This document shows positions 9,205 through 17,622 of a stretch of DNA of 29,472 nucleotides, piece by piece; positions within the stretch are counted from its first letter, which is position 1, and each line of letters opens with the position of its first letter. The translations under genes were made by a program, and so were the position numbers. This stretch comes from DATMNI01 sp035570275. GTDB lineage: Bacteria; Acidobacteriota; Terriglobia; Bryobacterales; Bryobacteraceae. The stretch is from assembly GCA_035570275.1 (NCBI GenBank), contig DATMNI010000422.1, positions 1 through 29,472 of the forward strand. Reading direction: 5' to 3'. Under the pieces are notes generated by a model that had not been told where the DNA came from, ran no database searches, and saw only the letters and a program-made list of their open reading frames with translations.

Positions 9205-9793
9205 TCAGTCGATCTCGTCACGCTATTTCCCGGCGAGTTTCTCAGATTCTTTCAGTGTTGGGTGACAATGCTGGTGGGACCGCTCCAATCTGTTTTTCAA
9301 CATGGCCAGCGGCAAGATGGGATTGGTCGGAATCTGGGATGCCATCGGCTTCGATGAAGTGGCCGACCTCCAAAGATGCCCAAGGAAGTCGTGACGACGC
9401 TCAAGACATAGTGCGAGTCTGGGACATTCGCCCGTGGAAAGGATTCTCTGTCCGGCATGGCTTCTATCGCCATGTTCGGGAACACCAACCACCCGGTCGA
9501 AGTGATGGTGCGGTCGTCGCACCTGTTTATGCCAATGCCCGACGTGATCCGGGAGGACATGGCTTTCCTCGACCGAATCCACTTCTACATCCCCCGGCTG
9601 GGAGTTGCCAAAAATGAAGGTGGATTTCTTCACCAATCATTACCGCTTCGTCGTGGATTATCTGGCAGAGGCTCTGCTAGAGCTACGAAAGCACACCTTC
9701 ACCGAAGTCCTCGGCCGGCATTTTTCGCTGGGATCGCATCTAAAATCACGTGATCTGAAAGCGGTGACGAAGACCGCCGACGTTTCGAGTTGA
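9205..9793 (+). pseudogene. brxL: brxL remnant: Lon-like protease of a BREX phage-defence system
   Basis: The core runs from 9287 to 9793 in three successive frames. Frame 1 (9287-9370) reads NLFFNMASGKMGLVGIWDAI followed by GFDEVADL. After a one-base loss near 9370, frame 2 reads PKMPKEVVTTLKT and stops at TAG 9409-9411. It then continues in the same frame with CESGTFARGKDSLSGMASIA, MFGNTNHPVEVMVRSSHLF and DMAFLDRIHFYIP. A second shift near 9605-9612 gives FFTNHYRFVVDYLAEALLEL, RKHTFTEVLGRHFSLGSHL and RDLKAVTKTA. I recognise these as the AAA/Lon-like core of BrxL ('GLVGLWD..AFDEVA', 'CESG.FARGKDS', 'DRIHFYIPG'). The part 9205-9286 (ISRRVSQILS) is less certain. One nonsense and two frameshifts make it dead. 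No other BREX gene is present. Confidence 0.75.
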
Positions 9794-9891
9794 GGATTCA
9801 ATTGAGCCAGCATGCACCTCGAGCTTGCATCATAACTGTAGTACCCCAACCCGTGATGGCCACGCTTGTAGTACTCTGCGGCAGCAACACC

Positions 9892-12800
9892 TCAAAATCC
9901 CAGCCGCAACGCGAACTGCATCTGGCGGTTGGCCCGCTGCGTAGAGGTGATGGTGGCGACGCCGCCTACGCCAATAGTCGAGGCCGGCAATCCGAATTGC
10001 GGGTGATTCGCCATATTGAATAGCTCCCAGCGAAACTCGATGTTGCGGTGTTCGCTGAAGACAAATTTCCGGCTCACCAGCGTGTCAAGATTGACCAGCC
10101 TCGGTCCGTTCAGACTGTCGCGCGCCAGCGTGCCCCACGTATAAACCGGCGGGATGGCGAAGGCCGCGGGATTGAACCACTGCGCGATCGACTGCTGTGC
10201 CGGAATCGGGTCGACTCCACCGGCGGGGTTCGCACGGCTGCCGGCGCCGGTGTTGGACGGAGATCCCGGTACGGTCACGGTGAACGGCAGCCCGGACTGG
10301 ACCACGAGCACCTCGCCGATCTGCCAATCCCGCAGCAGTTTGGAACTCACACTCCTGCCGGTGGCGTAAGCGCGGTTCGGGCCGAACGGCAGTTGGTAAG
10401 TAGCGGCGACGTTCACCCGATGGCGTATGTCGCTATTCGAAGTCGCCCAGTCGGCACGGCGGTTTGCAGGATCCTGCGGCACGGGGCCGGGAACGCCGCC
10501 ATCGCTGAGCGCATTGTCCAATCCGTGCGACCAGGTCCAGTTGCTCAGCAGGTACAGGCCGCGGCTGAGGCGCTTTTCGAGATTGACCTGCATCGACGAG
10601 AAGAACGAGTTGCCCGAACTCTCGATCCAGGTGATCGAGGTTACCGCCGGCAGAGTCGCGGCATAGGGCCGCCGCGGATCGATCGCGCCGGGACCAGGTG
10701 GCGGTAGGTTGATGTTGCGCGCCCAGGAAAGATGAGCGCCGGCCGAACCCACGAAACCGATGGTCAAGACCAGATCGTTGCTGAGCTGCCGTTGCGCGCT
10801 GACGTTGAACTGCTGCACCTGCGCGTTGCGGTAGTCCGGGGTGATGCCCTTGAGCGCATAAAGCGCCGGTCCCTTGGTCAGGGCGGGTGGAGTGCTGACG
10901 ATCGGAAAGCCCTGGCTGACGAACAGGCTTGGTACATCGTTGCCCGACTTGGCGACGTTGAGCACGAAATCGAACGGAGGCTGGCGTTCCTGGCGAATGT
11001 TGGTGCCGGCGTTGCCTTGCGGGTCGTAGAACAGGCCGTATCCCGCGCGGATCACGGTTTTCGCGGAGGCTTGCCAGGCGAGCGCGAGACGCGGTCCGAT
11101 GGCTTTGTAATCGCGGTTGACGTTAGCCGTGGCGCCGACGCCGTTTTGCCCGGCGATGAGTTGCTGGCCGGTGGCGGGATTGAAACTGGCCCAGTAGTTG
11201 TGCGCTTCGGTCAAGGGAGTGTTAATTTCGTAGTGCAGCCCGAGATTCAAGGTGAGAGTTCTGCTGACGCGCCAGTCGTCCTTGACGTAGAAGTCCAGTT
11301 CGTTAGTGGTCAGATTGGCGGTTCCCGGCAGAAACACGTCACGGCGCAGCGCCAGCGGGTAGCCGAGGATCATGCTGGCGATGGCGTCGCCGGTTCCCGC
11401 GGGCGCCGCCGGGTTGTTGGTGTAGCTCGGATCGAAATTCCAGCGCCCGAAGAGGCTCTCGCCGGGCGGGCTGGCGGTTTCGCTCACACCGCGGAAATGC
11501 AGGTCGGTCCCGAACCGCAGGCTGTGATTGCCTCTGAGGGAACTGATGTTGGCGATCGCCTCGTGCATGTGCTCGTCGCGGATCAGGGGCTCGGAGCGGG
11601 CCGTGCCCAGGCCGGCGTACCCGCTCATCCCGATGATCGGCGCGTTGGGTTCGTACGGCGTGGTCGTGTCGCGGCCGGGAATCGTATTCCATACGGGGTT
11701 GGTCAGCGAAGAAGTGAGCAGCGCCATGTTGTACTGCGTGTAGCCATAGCGAAAGTCGCCGACCGTGGCGGGCGAAAAGGTCCGCGTCCATGATGCCACG
11801 AGGTTGTGGCTATGGGCTGATTCCGGCCCCGCGAAGCTGTTCTCATTGCCGCCGATGGCGTCGTTGAAGGTGTTCGGCATCACGATCTGGTCCCAATCCA
11901 CCGAATAGCGGAAGAACAGGCTGTTGGTAGGGGATGCCTGGTGGTCCACGCGCGCATCGCCGCGATGCACGTTGCTGCGCTTGATGGGAGTGCTGGTGTA
12001 GTTGTTCACGTGCGCTGCGGTCTGGGGAACCGGGTAGAGACTGGCTAGGGCGGAGCCGATGCTGTCGAACCGGTTGGCTGGAACGGTGTCGTTCGGGAAG
12101 CGCAGGCGGATATTCGCGCCGCCCGACGGATTAGGCACGGTGCTCAAGGGATCGTGGATGCCATTGGCTGCGATCCCCTGGAAATTCCCCGCGCGCTCGG
12201 CTGCAGTGGGCACGGTGGAGACAATCGGCGAGCCGAACACTTCGCGGTATCCTTCGTAATCGGCGAAGAAGAAGGTGCGGTTCTTGCCGTTGTAGTGGGG
12301 CAGCTTCACGGGGCCGCCGAGGCTCGCGCCGAACTGGTTGAGGATGTACGGCGGCTTGGGGCCGTCGGCGCGGGCAAAGAAGTTGCGCGCGTCCAGCGCA
12401 TCGTTCCGCAGGAATTCGAACAGGGACCCGGCCAACCGGTTATTGCCGGATTTCGAGGTCATCAGGACCACGGCTCCGCCGGCGCGGCCATACTCGGCGC
12501 CCGCATTATTGGTGAGCACCTTGAATTCCTGCACACCTTCCACGGCCGGCCGCACCACGAAGGTGTGGGAAATCATCTCGGTGTTGTCGATACCGTCCAG
12601 AAGCACCTGGTTGGAATAGTTCGAGGCGCCGTTGGCTTGGAGAGCCGTTCCGCCCGGCCGCAATTCGTCGGGCCGCGTGCCGGAGTTAATGGTGGCCGAC
12701 TGCGCGTAGTCCAAGCCGGTGACACCCGGAGCTAGGATGGCCAGTTGCACAAAGTTCCGGCCGTTCAGCGGCAACGACGAGACCGCGGTGTTGTTGATCA

Positions 12801-13206
12801 CCTGCCCTACCGCGGCGTTTTCGGTCTGAAGCATAGTGGCCGAGGCTGCCACTTCGACGGTTTGCTTGAGTTCGCCCACTTGCATGGGAAGATCGAGGCG
12901 CGCCTGCTGGCCGACCTGCAACTCGACGCGGTACGTGACGGGATTGAAGCCGGCCAGCGCGGTCGAGACTGTGTAGCTGCCGGGGATCAGGTTCAAGACG
13001 GCGAACGCGCCGGCCGCATCGGTCATCACGCGGACGCTGGTATTGGTTGCAGCGTTGGTGACCGTGACGACCACGTTCGGCACCGCGGCGCCCGAATGGT
13101 CGGCCGCGTTTCCCAGGATGGACGCGCGCTCGACCTGTGCATGCCCCAGGCAAGCTACGACCAATACCAGGAGGCAGACACGTAAGAACTCGTAGAATTT
13201 CGACAT
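9892..13206 (-). CDS. Oar-like TonB-dependent receptor 2
   Basis: I chose the ATG at 13206 rather than one at 13239: it follows a purine-rich ribosome site (GGGAGGGAAGGGG) and starts directly on a signal peptide (MSKFYEFLRVCLLVLVVACL, ending GHAQ). The product is about 1104 aa. A CarboxypepD_reg-like domain (ASILGNAADHSGAAVPNVVV...) is followed by SSLPLNGRNFVQLA, the loop shared by this receptor class, a DGIDNTEM plug segment, and a barrel rich in Y-G-LFYDPQGN and TWSHGLDN motifs ending in a terminal Phe (ALRLGF). The protein is predicted to sit in the outer membrane. It is transcribed away from the VOC/dehydratase operon, with about 250 bp between the two starts. Confidence 0.85.
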   Translation of the reverse strand: MSKFYEFLRVCLLVLVVACLGHAQVERASILGNAADHSGAAVPNVVVTVTNAATNTSVRVMTDAAGAFAVLNLIPGSYTVSTALAGFNPVTYRVELQVGQQARLDLPMQVGELKQTVEVAASATMLQTENAAVGQVINNTAVSSLPLNGRNFVQLAILAPGVTGLDYAQSATINSGTRPDELRPGGTALQANGASNYSNQVLLDGIDNTEMISHTFVVRPAVEGVQEFKVLTNNAGAEYGRAGGAVVLMTSKSGNNRLAGSLFEFLRNDALDARNFFARADGPKPPYILNQFGASLGGPVKLPHYNGKNRTFFFADYEGYREVFGSPIVSTVPTAAERAGNFQGIAANGIHDPLSTVPNPSGGANIRLRFPNDTVPANRFDSIGSALASLYPVPQTAAHVNNYTSTPIKRSNVHRGDARVDHQASPTNSLFFRYSVDWDQIVMPNTFNDAIGGNENSFAGPESAHSHNLVASWTRTFSPATVGDFRYGYTQYNMALLTSSLTNPVWNTIPGRDTTTPYEPNAPIIGMSGYAGLGTARSEPLIRDEHMHEAIANISSLRGNHSLRFGTDLHFRGVSETASPPGESLFGRWNFDPSYTNNPAAPAGTGDAIASMILGYPLALRRDVFLPGTANLTTNELDFYVKDDWRVSRTLTLNLGLHYEINTPLTEAHNYWASFNPATGQQLIAGQNGVGATANVNRDYKAIGPRLALAWQASAKTVIRAGYGLFYDPQGNAGTNIRQERQPPFDFVLNVAKSGNDVPSLFVSQGFPIVSTPPALTKGPALYALKGITPDYRNAQVQQFNVSAQRQLSNDLVLTIGFVGSAGAHLSWARNINLPPPGPGAIDPRRPYAATLPAVTSITWIESSGNSFFSSMQVNLEKRLSRGLYLLSNWTWSHGLDNALSDGGVPGPVPQDPANRRADWATSNSDIRHRVNVAATYQLPFGPNRAYATGRSVSSKLLRDWQIGEVLVVQSGLPFTVTVPGSPSNTGAGSRANPAGGVDPIPAQQSIAQWFNPAAFAIPPVYTWGTLARDSLNGPRLVNLDTLVSRKFVFSEHRNIEFRWELFNMANHPQFGLPASTIGVGGVATITSTQRANRQMQFALRLGF

Positions 13207-13289
13207 GGCAACCCCTTCCCTCCCGAGATCCAGCCGCACCCGGCGCGGAGCAACAGGCTGCTGGAAACGATCCGCCGAAAAAGTGCCTT

Positions 13290-13319
13290 AGTATGTTAAT
13301 TTGTTGTCGGGAACGGCAA
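13290..13319 (-). promoter_or_regulatory. Putative promoter for receptor 2
   Basis: On the minus strand TTGCCG (complement of 13314-13319) and CATACT (complement of 13290-13295) are separated by 18 bases, about 84 bases upstream of the ATG. The match is fair, not strong. The -35 lies inside one arm of the perfect hairpin at 13315-13340. Confidence 0.35.
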
Positions 13320-13340
13320 TAGCCCTTTTGGGCTATTGCC
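13315..13340. promoter_or_regulatory. Perfect 11-bp inverted repeat (operator or hairpin) in the divergent intergenic region
   Basis: GGCAATAGCCC, a TTTT loop, then GGGCTATTGCC: 11 matched base pairs with no mismatch. No T-tract follows on either strand, so a simple terminator is unlikely. It overlaps the predicted -35 of receptor 2, so it is a candidate repressor site. Confidence 0.6.
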
Positions 13341-13456
13341 GAAGAGCCGGTTGCATTACTCACATACTTCGCGGGGCAATCCCTGCGGGTAAGCAGACAC
13401 CGTGTGGCTGGTATAGAATAGAGCCTGCCAATCTCAAGCACCAGGAGCGCAAGCGA

Positions 13457-13717
13457 ATGAGGCGCAAAATCTGGATGGATTTTCCCGCGTTCGCTCCGCA
13501 GCCGCATTCTACGGGTCGGATCGCAATCGCCAGCGCAACTGAACCGGTTGAGTTGGGGAACGGGCACGATGTCCACCTCCATGAGCGCCCCGGAGCGGGC
13601 CGGCGAAGGCCAGCCCCTGGCCTCGACGTTCGCAAACTGACCTACGATTACGAAGGACGCGCGGAGACGCTCATCGGCGTCAATCCGGCGTGTGTCCTCA
13701 TGGAGTTCTTCGCTTGA
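13457..13717 (+). CDS. Short ORF of unknown function, coupled to the VOC gene
   Basis: An ATG at 13457 after AGGAG (13443-13447) opens an 86-codon frame ending at TGA 13715-13717. That stop overlaps the TTG start of the VOC gene as TTGA. The predicted protein has an Arg/Pro-rich middle, and its C-terminal part (LDVRKLTYDYEGRAETLIGV) looks more protein-like. I do not recognise it, and the middle has the bias of chance GC-rich frames. It could be a leader that couples translation, the tail of a decayed gene, or noise. Confidence 0.3.
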   Translation: MRRKIWMDFPAFAPQPHSTGRIAIASATEPVELGNGHDVHLHERPGAGRRRPAPGLDVRKLTYDYEGRAETLIGVNPACVLMEFFA

Positions 13718-14616
13718 AGCGGTTCCTGTTGCTTCTGTCGCTTGCGGCTGCCTTCGGTGCCGAGCGGCCGCCGATCGTCGGCATCGCCAACTTCGTGGTT
13801 AAGACCGGCAGCCTCGACGAGGCGCGCAAATTCTATTCGGGTGTGCCGGGCTTTGACGAGGTTTTCCGGCACCGGAGGCCCGGCAATGCGGCCGAAATTG
13901 CCGTGTTCAAGGTGAACGACCGTCAGTACATCGAGGTGGCGCCGACGCTTGCGAACGAATCCGACGACAAACTGATTCAGATCGGCTTCGAGACCAAGGA
14001 TGCGCGCAGGCTCCGCGACTACCTGGCCGCAAAGGGAGTGACCGTACCGGCGAAGGGCGGGAAAGATGAGGACGGGAACTACAGCTTCGTGGTGAAGGAT
14101 CCCGAGGGCCACCAGATTGAGTTTGTCGAGTATGTGAAGGGCTCGGTGCACGGCAAGCACTTCGGCGAAGGGCTCTCGACGCGGCGCATCTCCGACCACA
14201 TGCTGCATGTCGGCGTCCACGTGAAGAACCCGGACGCGCAGGACAAGTTTTACAAGGACATTCTGGGATTTCGTTTTCAGTGGAAGGGCGGTCCGCAGGA
14301 CGACCGCATCGACTGGATTTCGATGATGACACCGGAAGGCGACAACTGGATCGAATACATGATTTCTCGCGACACGCCGAGTCCCCAACAACTCGGAGTG
14401 TGGCATCACGTCTGCGTCGGGACGCTGGATGTTCAGGGCCTGTATAAGACGGTTGTCGCCAGGGGCTATACGCCGCGGCGCGAGCCTGCGATCGCGCGCG
14501 ACGGACGCTGGCTTCTCCAACTGTACGACCAGCACAACACGCGAACCGAGATCATGGTGCGCAAGCCGGTTCAGAAACCCTGCTGTTCGGAGAACCAGGA
14601 TCCCTACATCAAATGA
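13714..14616 (+). CDS. Secreted two-domain VOC (glyoxalase/bleomycin-resistance-like) protein
   Basis: The frame is open upstream to a GTG at 13690, but I prefer the TTG at 13714. It follows TGGAG (13701-13705) and starts exactly on a signal peptide (M)KRFLLLLSLAAAFGAERPP. The product is about 300 aa. There are two vicinal-oxygen-chelate repeats: the first from IANFVVKTGSLDEARKFYSG through DPEGHQIEFVEY, the second from SDHMLHVGVHVKNPDAQDKF through WIEYMISRD and LLQLYDQHNTRTEIM. Candidate metal ligands are the His and Glu residues near HQIEF, DHMLH and RTEIM. The family includes lyases, dioxygenases and isomerases; the substrate is unknown. The TGA overlaps the next ATG (ATGA, 14613-14616), so it is in an operon with two enolase-superfamily genes and may act on a sugar-acid intermediate. 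Confidence 0.75.
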   Translation: MKRFLLLLSLAAAFGAERPPIVGIANFVVKTGSLDEARKFYSGVPGFDEVFRHRRPGNAAEIAVFKVNDRQYIEVAPTLANESDDKLIQIGFETKDARRLRDYLAAKGVTVPAKGGKDEDGNYSFVVKDPEGHQIEFVEYVKGSVHGKHFGEGLSTRRISDHMLHVGVHVKNPDAQDKFYKDILGFRFQWKGGPQDDRIDWISMMTPEGDNWIEYMISRDTPSPQQLGVWHHVCVGTLDVQGLYKTVVARGYTPRREPAIARDGRWLLQLYDQHNTRTEIMVRKPVQKPCCSENQDPYIK

Positions 14617-15746
14617 ATATTAAACGCAGATTGGCGATACCTCCCCTGGCCTTCGCGCCGCCCCAGAGCGCCGGTCATCCGCTCGAGATCGCGCAGTTCC
14701 AGGCGTGGCGTCTGAAGGAGCCGGTCTCGGGCCGGAAGTATACGGTGGTCGAGCTTGAATCGCGCGGCGGCGAGACCGGTTATGGCGAAGGCGGACCTGT
14801 CCCCGCCGCGGAGATCGTCGAAGCGCGCGCGGCCATCCTGGGGAGGCGAGCCACGGAATCGGAGTTCGTTCGCGCGCACCTGGCCGGCATACCCGCCATG
14901 GAGGCTGCGGTGGGTAACGCCATGCTGGACCTGCTGTCGAAATCCAGGAAGGTCCCCATTTACCAGTTCCTTGGCGGCCCGACGCGCTTCAAGGCGCGGC
15001 TGCTGGCCCGGCTGGAATCCACCGACGAGGCGTCGGCGCCGGCGCCGCTCGAACGCGCCAAACGGCAAGGCTTCCGCGCCTTCACCATGCCGGCGCTCCA
15101 GCGCGACGCGATGATCCCGTTGCAGGAATATGTCGATCGCGTGAGGGCTCGGGTGGCCAGAATGCAGAGTATGGGCGGAGCCGGCGCCGAGTGGGTACTC
15201 GACGGCGCCGCTGCCATGACACCCGGAGATGCGGCCACCGTCGCCAAGGCTCTCGAGAAAGTTCATCTCATTTGGTTCGACGAACCGACGGGCGTCCTTA
15301 CTACGGATGGCCTGGCCAAGATCACCGACGAGAGTGTGATGCCCATCGGACTCGGGCGCAACATTCACGACATTTCCGCGTTTCAAGACCTGTTGCGCCA
15401 CGGCACGGTGAATGTGCTGCGGCCTGGCCTGGGACTGAACAGCCTGACCAAGATCAAGCGGATCGCGGCGCTCGCGGAAACACACTACGTGGCCGTCGCT
15501 CCCTACCACGAGGGCGGACCGATTGGCGCCATGGCCGGCGTACACCTGGCTGCCGCCCTCGCCAACTCGTACGCCGTGGATGTGCCGGTGCCCGCCGCCG
15601 ACCGCGACGCAGCCATGCGCGCCGAACTCACCTCAGGAAATAAAGAAGCGGCTGAAAACGGTTTCGCTGTCTTGATGAATCGGCCGGGCCTGGGCTTCGA
15701 GGTGAACCGGAAGGCTCTCGACGCGTACAGCGAGGAGCGGATATGA
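14613..15746 (+). CDS. Enolase-superfamily (mandelate racemase/muconate-lactonizing-like) protein with degenerate active site
   Basis: This 377-aa protein begins at ATG 14613, coupled by ATGA to the gene on each side. The fold is visible: an N-terminal capping domain (VVELESRGGETGYGEG), then the barrel (WVLDGAAAM, WFDEPTG, MPIGLGRNIHD, VAPYHEGGPIG). Active members use a KxK base pair, three acidic metal ligands and often a His. Here the D197 and D223/E224 positions and a His near 299 remain. The third-ligand position normally reads G-E but here is GLGRN, and the region expected to hold KxK reads RAFTMPALQ. The usual dehydratase/racemase chemistry may therefore be lost or altered. The start (MNIKRRLAIPPLAFAPPQSA) looks like a weak leader. 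A partner or regulatory role beside the intact next gene is possible but inferred. Confidence 0.7.
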   Translation: MNIKRRLAIPPLAFAPPQSAGHPLEIAQFQAWRLKEPVSGRKYTVVELESRGGETGYGEGGPVPAAEIVEARAAILGRRATESEFVRAHLAGIPAMEAAVGNAMLDLLSKSRKVPIYQFLGGPTRFKARLLARLESTDEASAPAPLERAKRQGFRAFTMPALQRDAMIPLQEYVDRVRARVARMQSMGGAGAEWVLDGAAAMTPGDAATVAKALEKVHLIWFDEPTGVLTTDGLAKITDESVMPIGLGRNIHDISAFQDLLRHGTVNVLRPGLGLNSLTKIKRIAALAETHYVAVAPYHEGGPIGAMAGVHLAAALANSYAVDVPVPAADRDAAMRAELTSGNKEAAENGFAVLMNRPGLGFEVNRKALDAYSEERI

Positions 15747-17071
15747 AGCGCAGAGACGTTTTGGGATTGTTCGCCGCTGCAGGCGCGATGGGTGCGAACC
15801 CCCGGCGGCTGACGGACTGCGGCTGTGCCATGCAAGTGCAGCACTCGAAGGCAATGCCGCCGGGTTCGGACGTTTTCAAGAACGTCGGTTCGAATCTTCG
15901 CATCACCAACATGCGCGTGTTCGGCGTCACGCTCGATGAGCGCATCGCGCAGGCGGACCGGCCCTATGTGTTCGTGAAGCTCGAAACCAACCAGGGGGTC
16001 GTCGGCTGGGGCGAAGCCACGCTCGAAGGCAAGGCTTCGGCGGCCATGGCCTGCGTGATGGACCTGAAGGATTACATTGTCGGCAGCGACCCGATGCAAG
16101 TGGAGCACCTCTGGCAACTCATGTACATCGGGAGCTTCTATCGCGGAGGTCCGGTGCTCGGGTCGGCCATCTCCGGCATCGACCAGGCGCTGTGGGATAT
16201 CCGCGGCAAGGTCATGAACCTGCCCGTATATGAGATGCTCGGCGGCCCCGTGGATGCGCGCGGCGTGCGGGGCTATTATCACGCAGCGGCCTGGTCTCTT
16301 TCTGAGGCGCGCGAGTTGCGCGACCAAACCAGACAGGCTGGAGTCACGGCTCTCAAATTCCAACTCCCCGACCTGCTCGAGTGGGTGGAGACGGACGCCA
16401 AGATCAAGCGGGCAGTCCGGCATATGGAGATGCTTCGGGAAGGCCTCGGGCCCGACCTTGATTTTGCCGTGGACTTTCACGCACGCCCCAGTCCCACCGT
16501 GGCGGCCATCATCCTGCGCGAGATCGAGCCGCTACATCTGCTTTTCGCCGAAGAAATCTGTCCGCCGGAGAATGTGCGCGCCATGGCCCGCGCGGTCAAA
16601 TTTTCCACTACGCCCATCGCGACAGGCGAGCGACTGATCGCGTCGTATGGCTGCGCGGAGATCATCGACTTGGGCGTGGTGGACATTCTTCAGCCCGATA
16701 TTGCGCACATTGGCGGTGTGACCGCGCTATGGAAGGTGTCGGCCGCCGCCGAGGCATCCGGCATCCGTATGGCTCCGCATGCGTGCGAGGGCCCGATTGG
16801 CGGCATCGCCAGCCTGCACGTGGATGCGGCCGGCCCGAATTTCCTGGCGCAGGAGATCTGCGGCTTTGTGGATGCGGGCGAAAAGGGCAAGGTGTGGGAG
16901 GATCTGATGGGCTTCCCTGCCATGCGTATGGTGGATGGCCGCTATCCGCTTCCCACGCGGCCCGGTCTCGGCGTTGATATTAGTGAGGCCGCGCTAAAGC
17001 GATATCCGTTCCAGGGCACGCGTCCCTTCCCGCCCGCGTTTCACGAGGACGGCTCGCTCGCTTCACTCTAG
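15743..17071 (+). CDS. Enolase-superfamily sugar-acid dehydratase, D-galactonate dehydratase-like, with Tat-type leader
   Basis: The 442-aa product starts at ATG 15743 (GAGGAG ribosome site; ATGA overlap with the previous stop). MKRRDVLGLFAAAGAMGA is a twin-arginine-style leader, so export folded with its metal is likely. The barrel shows the full galactonate-dehydratase pattern: VDFHARP (D244 ligand, H246 base), LFAEEICP (E270 ligand), ATGERL (E296 ligand) and APHACEGPIGG (H346). Members remove water from aldonic acids to give 2-keto-3-deoxy acids using Mg2+. DgoD shares the D-F-H signature, but other acid-sugar dehydratases do too, so the exact substrate is open. With the VOC protein and the divergent paralogue it forms a compact three-gene operon. 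Confidence 0.8.
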   Translation: MKRRDVLGLFAAAGAMGANPRRLTDCGCAMQVQHSKAMPPGSDVFKNVGSNLRITNMRVFGVTLDERIAQADRPYVFVKLETNQGVVGWGEATLEGKASAAMACVMDLKDYIVGSDPMQVEHLWQLMYIGSFYRGGPVLGSAISGIDQALWDIRGKVMNLPVYEMLGGPVDARGVRGYYHAAAWSLSEARELRDQTRQAGVTALKFQLPDLLEWVETDAKIKRAVRHMEMLREGLGPDLDFAVDFHARPSPTVAAIILREIEPLHLLFAEEICPPENVRAMARAVKFSTTPIATGERLIASYGCAEIIDLGVVDILQPDIAHIGGVTALWKVSAAAEASGIRMAPHACEGPIGGIASLHVDAAGPNFLAQEICGFVDAGEKGKVWEDLMGFPAMRMVDGRYPLPTRPGLGVDISEAALKRYPFQGTRPFPPAFHEDGSLASL

Positions 17072-17149
17072 GTCCGAAGGAGTTACCTGGCGTTCCCAAG
17101 TCCGGCATTGCAGCCGTTCACACCTATCGGCGCGGTTACGCCCGCGATA

Positions 17150-17278
17150 CTATTCCCCCCGGATCTCGACCACGGCAACCGTGTAGGGGTCCAGGTCCAC
17201 GGTGAGATCCTTCGCGTAATTCAGCGTTCGACTCACCGGGGCAATCGCATTCGGATTCGAGAGACGCGGAATCGTTAA
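17150..17278 (-). pseudogene. C-terminal tail of a glycoside-hydrolase-like gene
   Basis: On the minus strand about 42 residues ending in a stop at 17150 read SRTLNYAKDLTVDLDPYTVA followed by VVEIRGE. The 'LDPYTVAVVEI' ending resembles the C-terminal beta-sandwich strand of GH51-type and related hydrolases. Upstream of it the frame is junk (arginine/lysine-rich). It is likely the last remnant of a deleted gene. Confidence 0.35.
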
Positions 17279-17368
17279 GCCCGGCCCTGATCGTGTGCAA
17301 CGTCGCCACAGTCTCTTTTTCAAAAAGGGCGTCATTCTCAAAGTCCGCGCACGTTTACTGCATCGTTA

Positions 17369-17397
17369 TTGACACTGTATTATTACTGTGATAATCT
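17369..17397 (+). promoter_or_regulatory. Strong promoter-like, palindromic AT-rich block
   Basis: TTGACA at 17369-17374 is followed by overlapping -10 candidates: TAATCT with a 17-base spacer (17392-17397), or an extended TGTGATAAT ending at 17395. The inverted repeat ATTAT-7-ATAAT (17379-17395) covers the spacer and -10. Such an AT-rich island is striking in GC-rich DNA. It could drive the small ORF at 17425 and the oxidoreductase/receptor pair downstream. Confidence 0.5.
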
Positions 17398-17424
17398 CCC
17401 CCCACTCCTCGTCTGGGGAACAGG

Positions 17425-17583
17425 GTGGATCACGATATATCGAGCGAGGAGAAAGGCACTTGCTCGCTGGGCGGCGCGGGCCAGGACAAGAAGACGGTCA
17501 CCATCATCCGGGAAGAGGTCTACCTCGCCATGAGGCGTGACCTCGGGAGAATCCGCGGCCACCTCGTGCATGCCAAGTTATGA
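17425..17583 (+). CDS. Small ORF of unknown function, 52 aa
   Basis: A GTG at 17425, about 28 bases downstream of the promoter-like block and after a GGGGA motif, opens a 52-codon frame ending TGA 17581-17583. The predicted peptide is hydrophilic with no membrane segment (KKTVTIIREEVYLAMRRDLG is its best-looking part). No family is recognised. It could be a short regulator or leader ahead of the oxidoreductase gene, or chance. Confidence 0.3.
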   Translation: MDHDISSEEKGTCSLGGAGQDKKTVTIIREEVYLAMRRDLGRIRGHLVHAKL

Positions 17584-17622
17584 CCGCAGGCCGCAGGAAC
17601 AGAAGTTGGGTTTAGGAGAGTC

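Noticed and set aside
10732..11793. Plus-strand 353-codon frame inside receptor 2
   Set aside because: It is the antisense shadow of the receptor; composition follows the opposite-strand codons.
13315..13340. Rho-independent terminator
   Set aside because: The stem is perfect but neither side is followed by a T-run, and it lies between two divergent starts, not after a gene.
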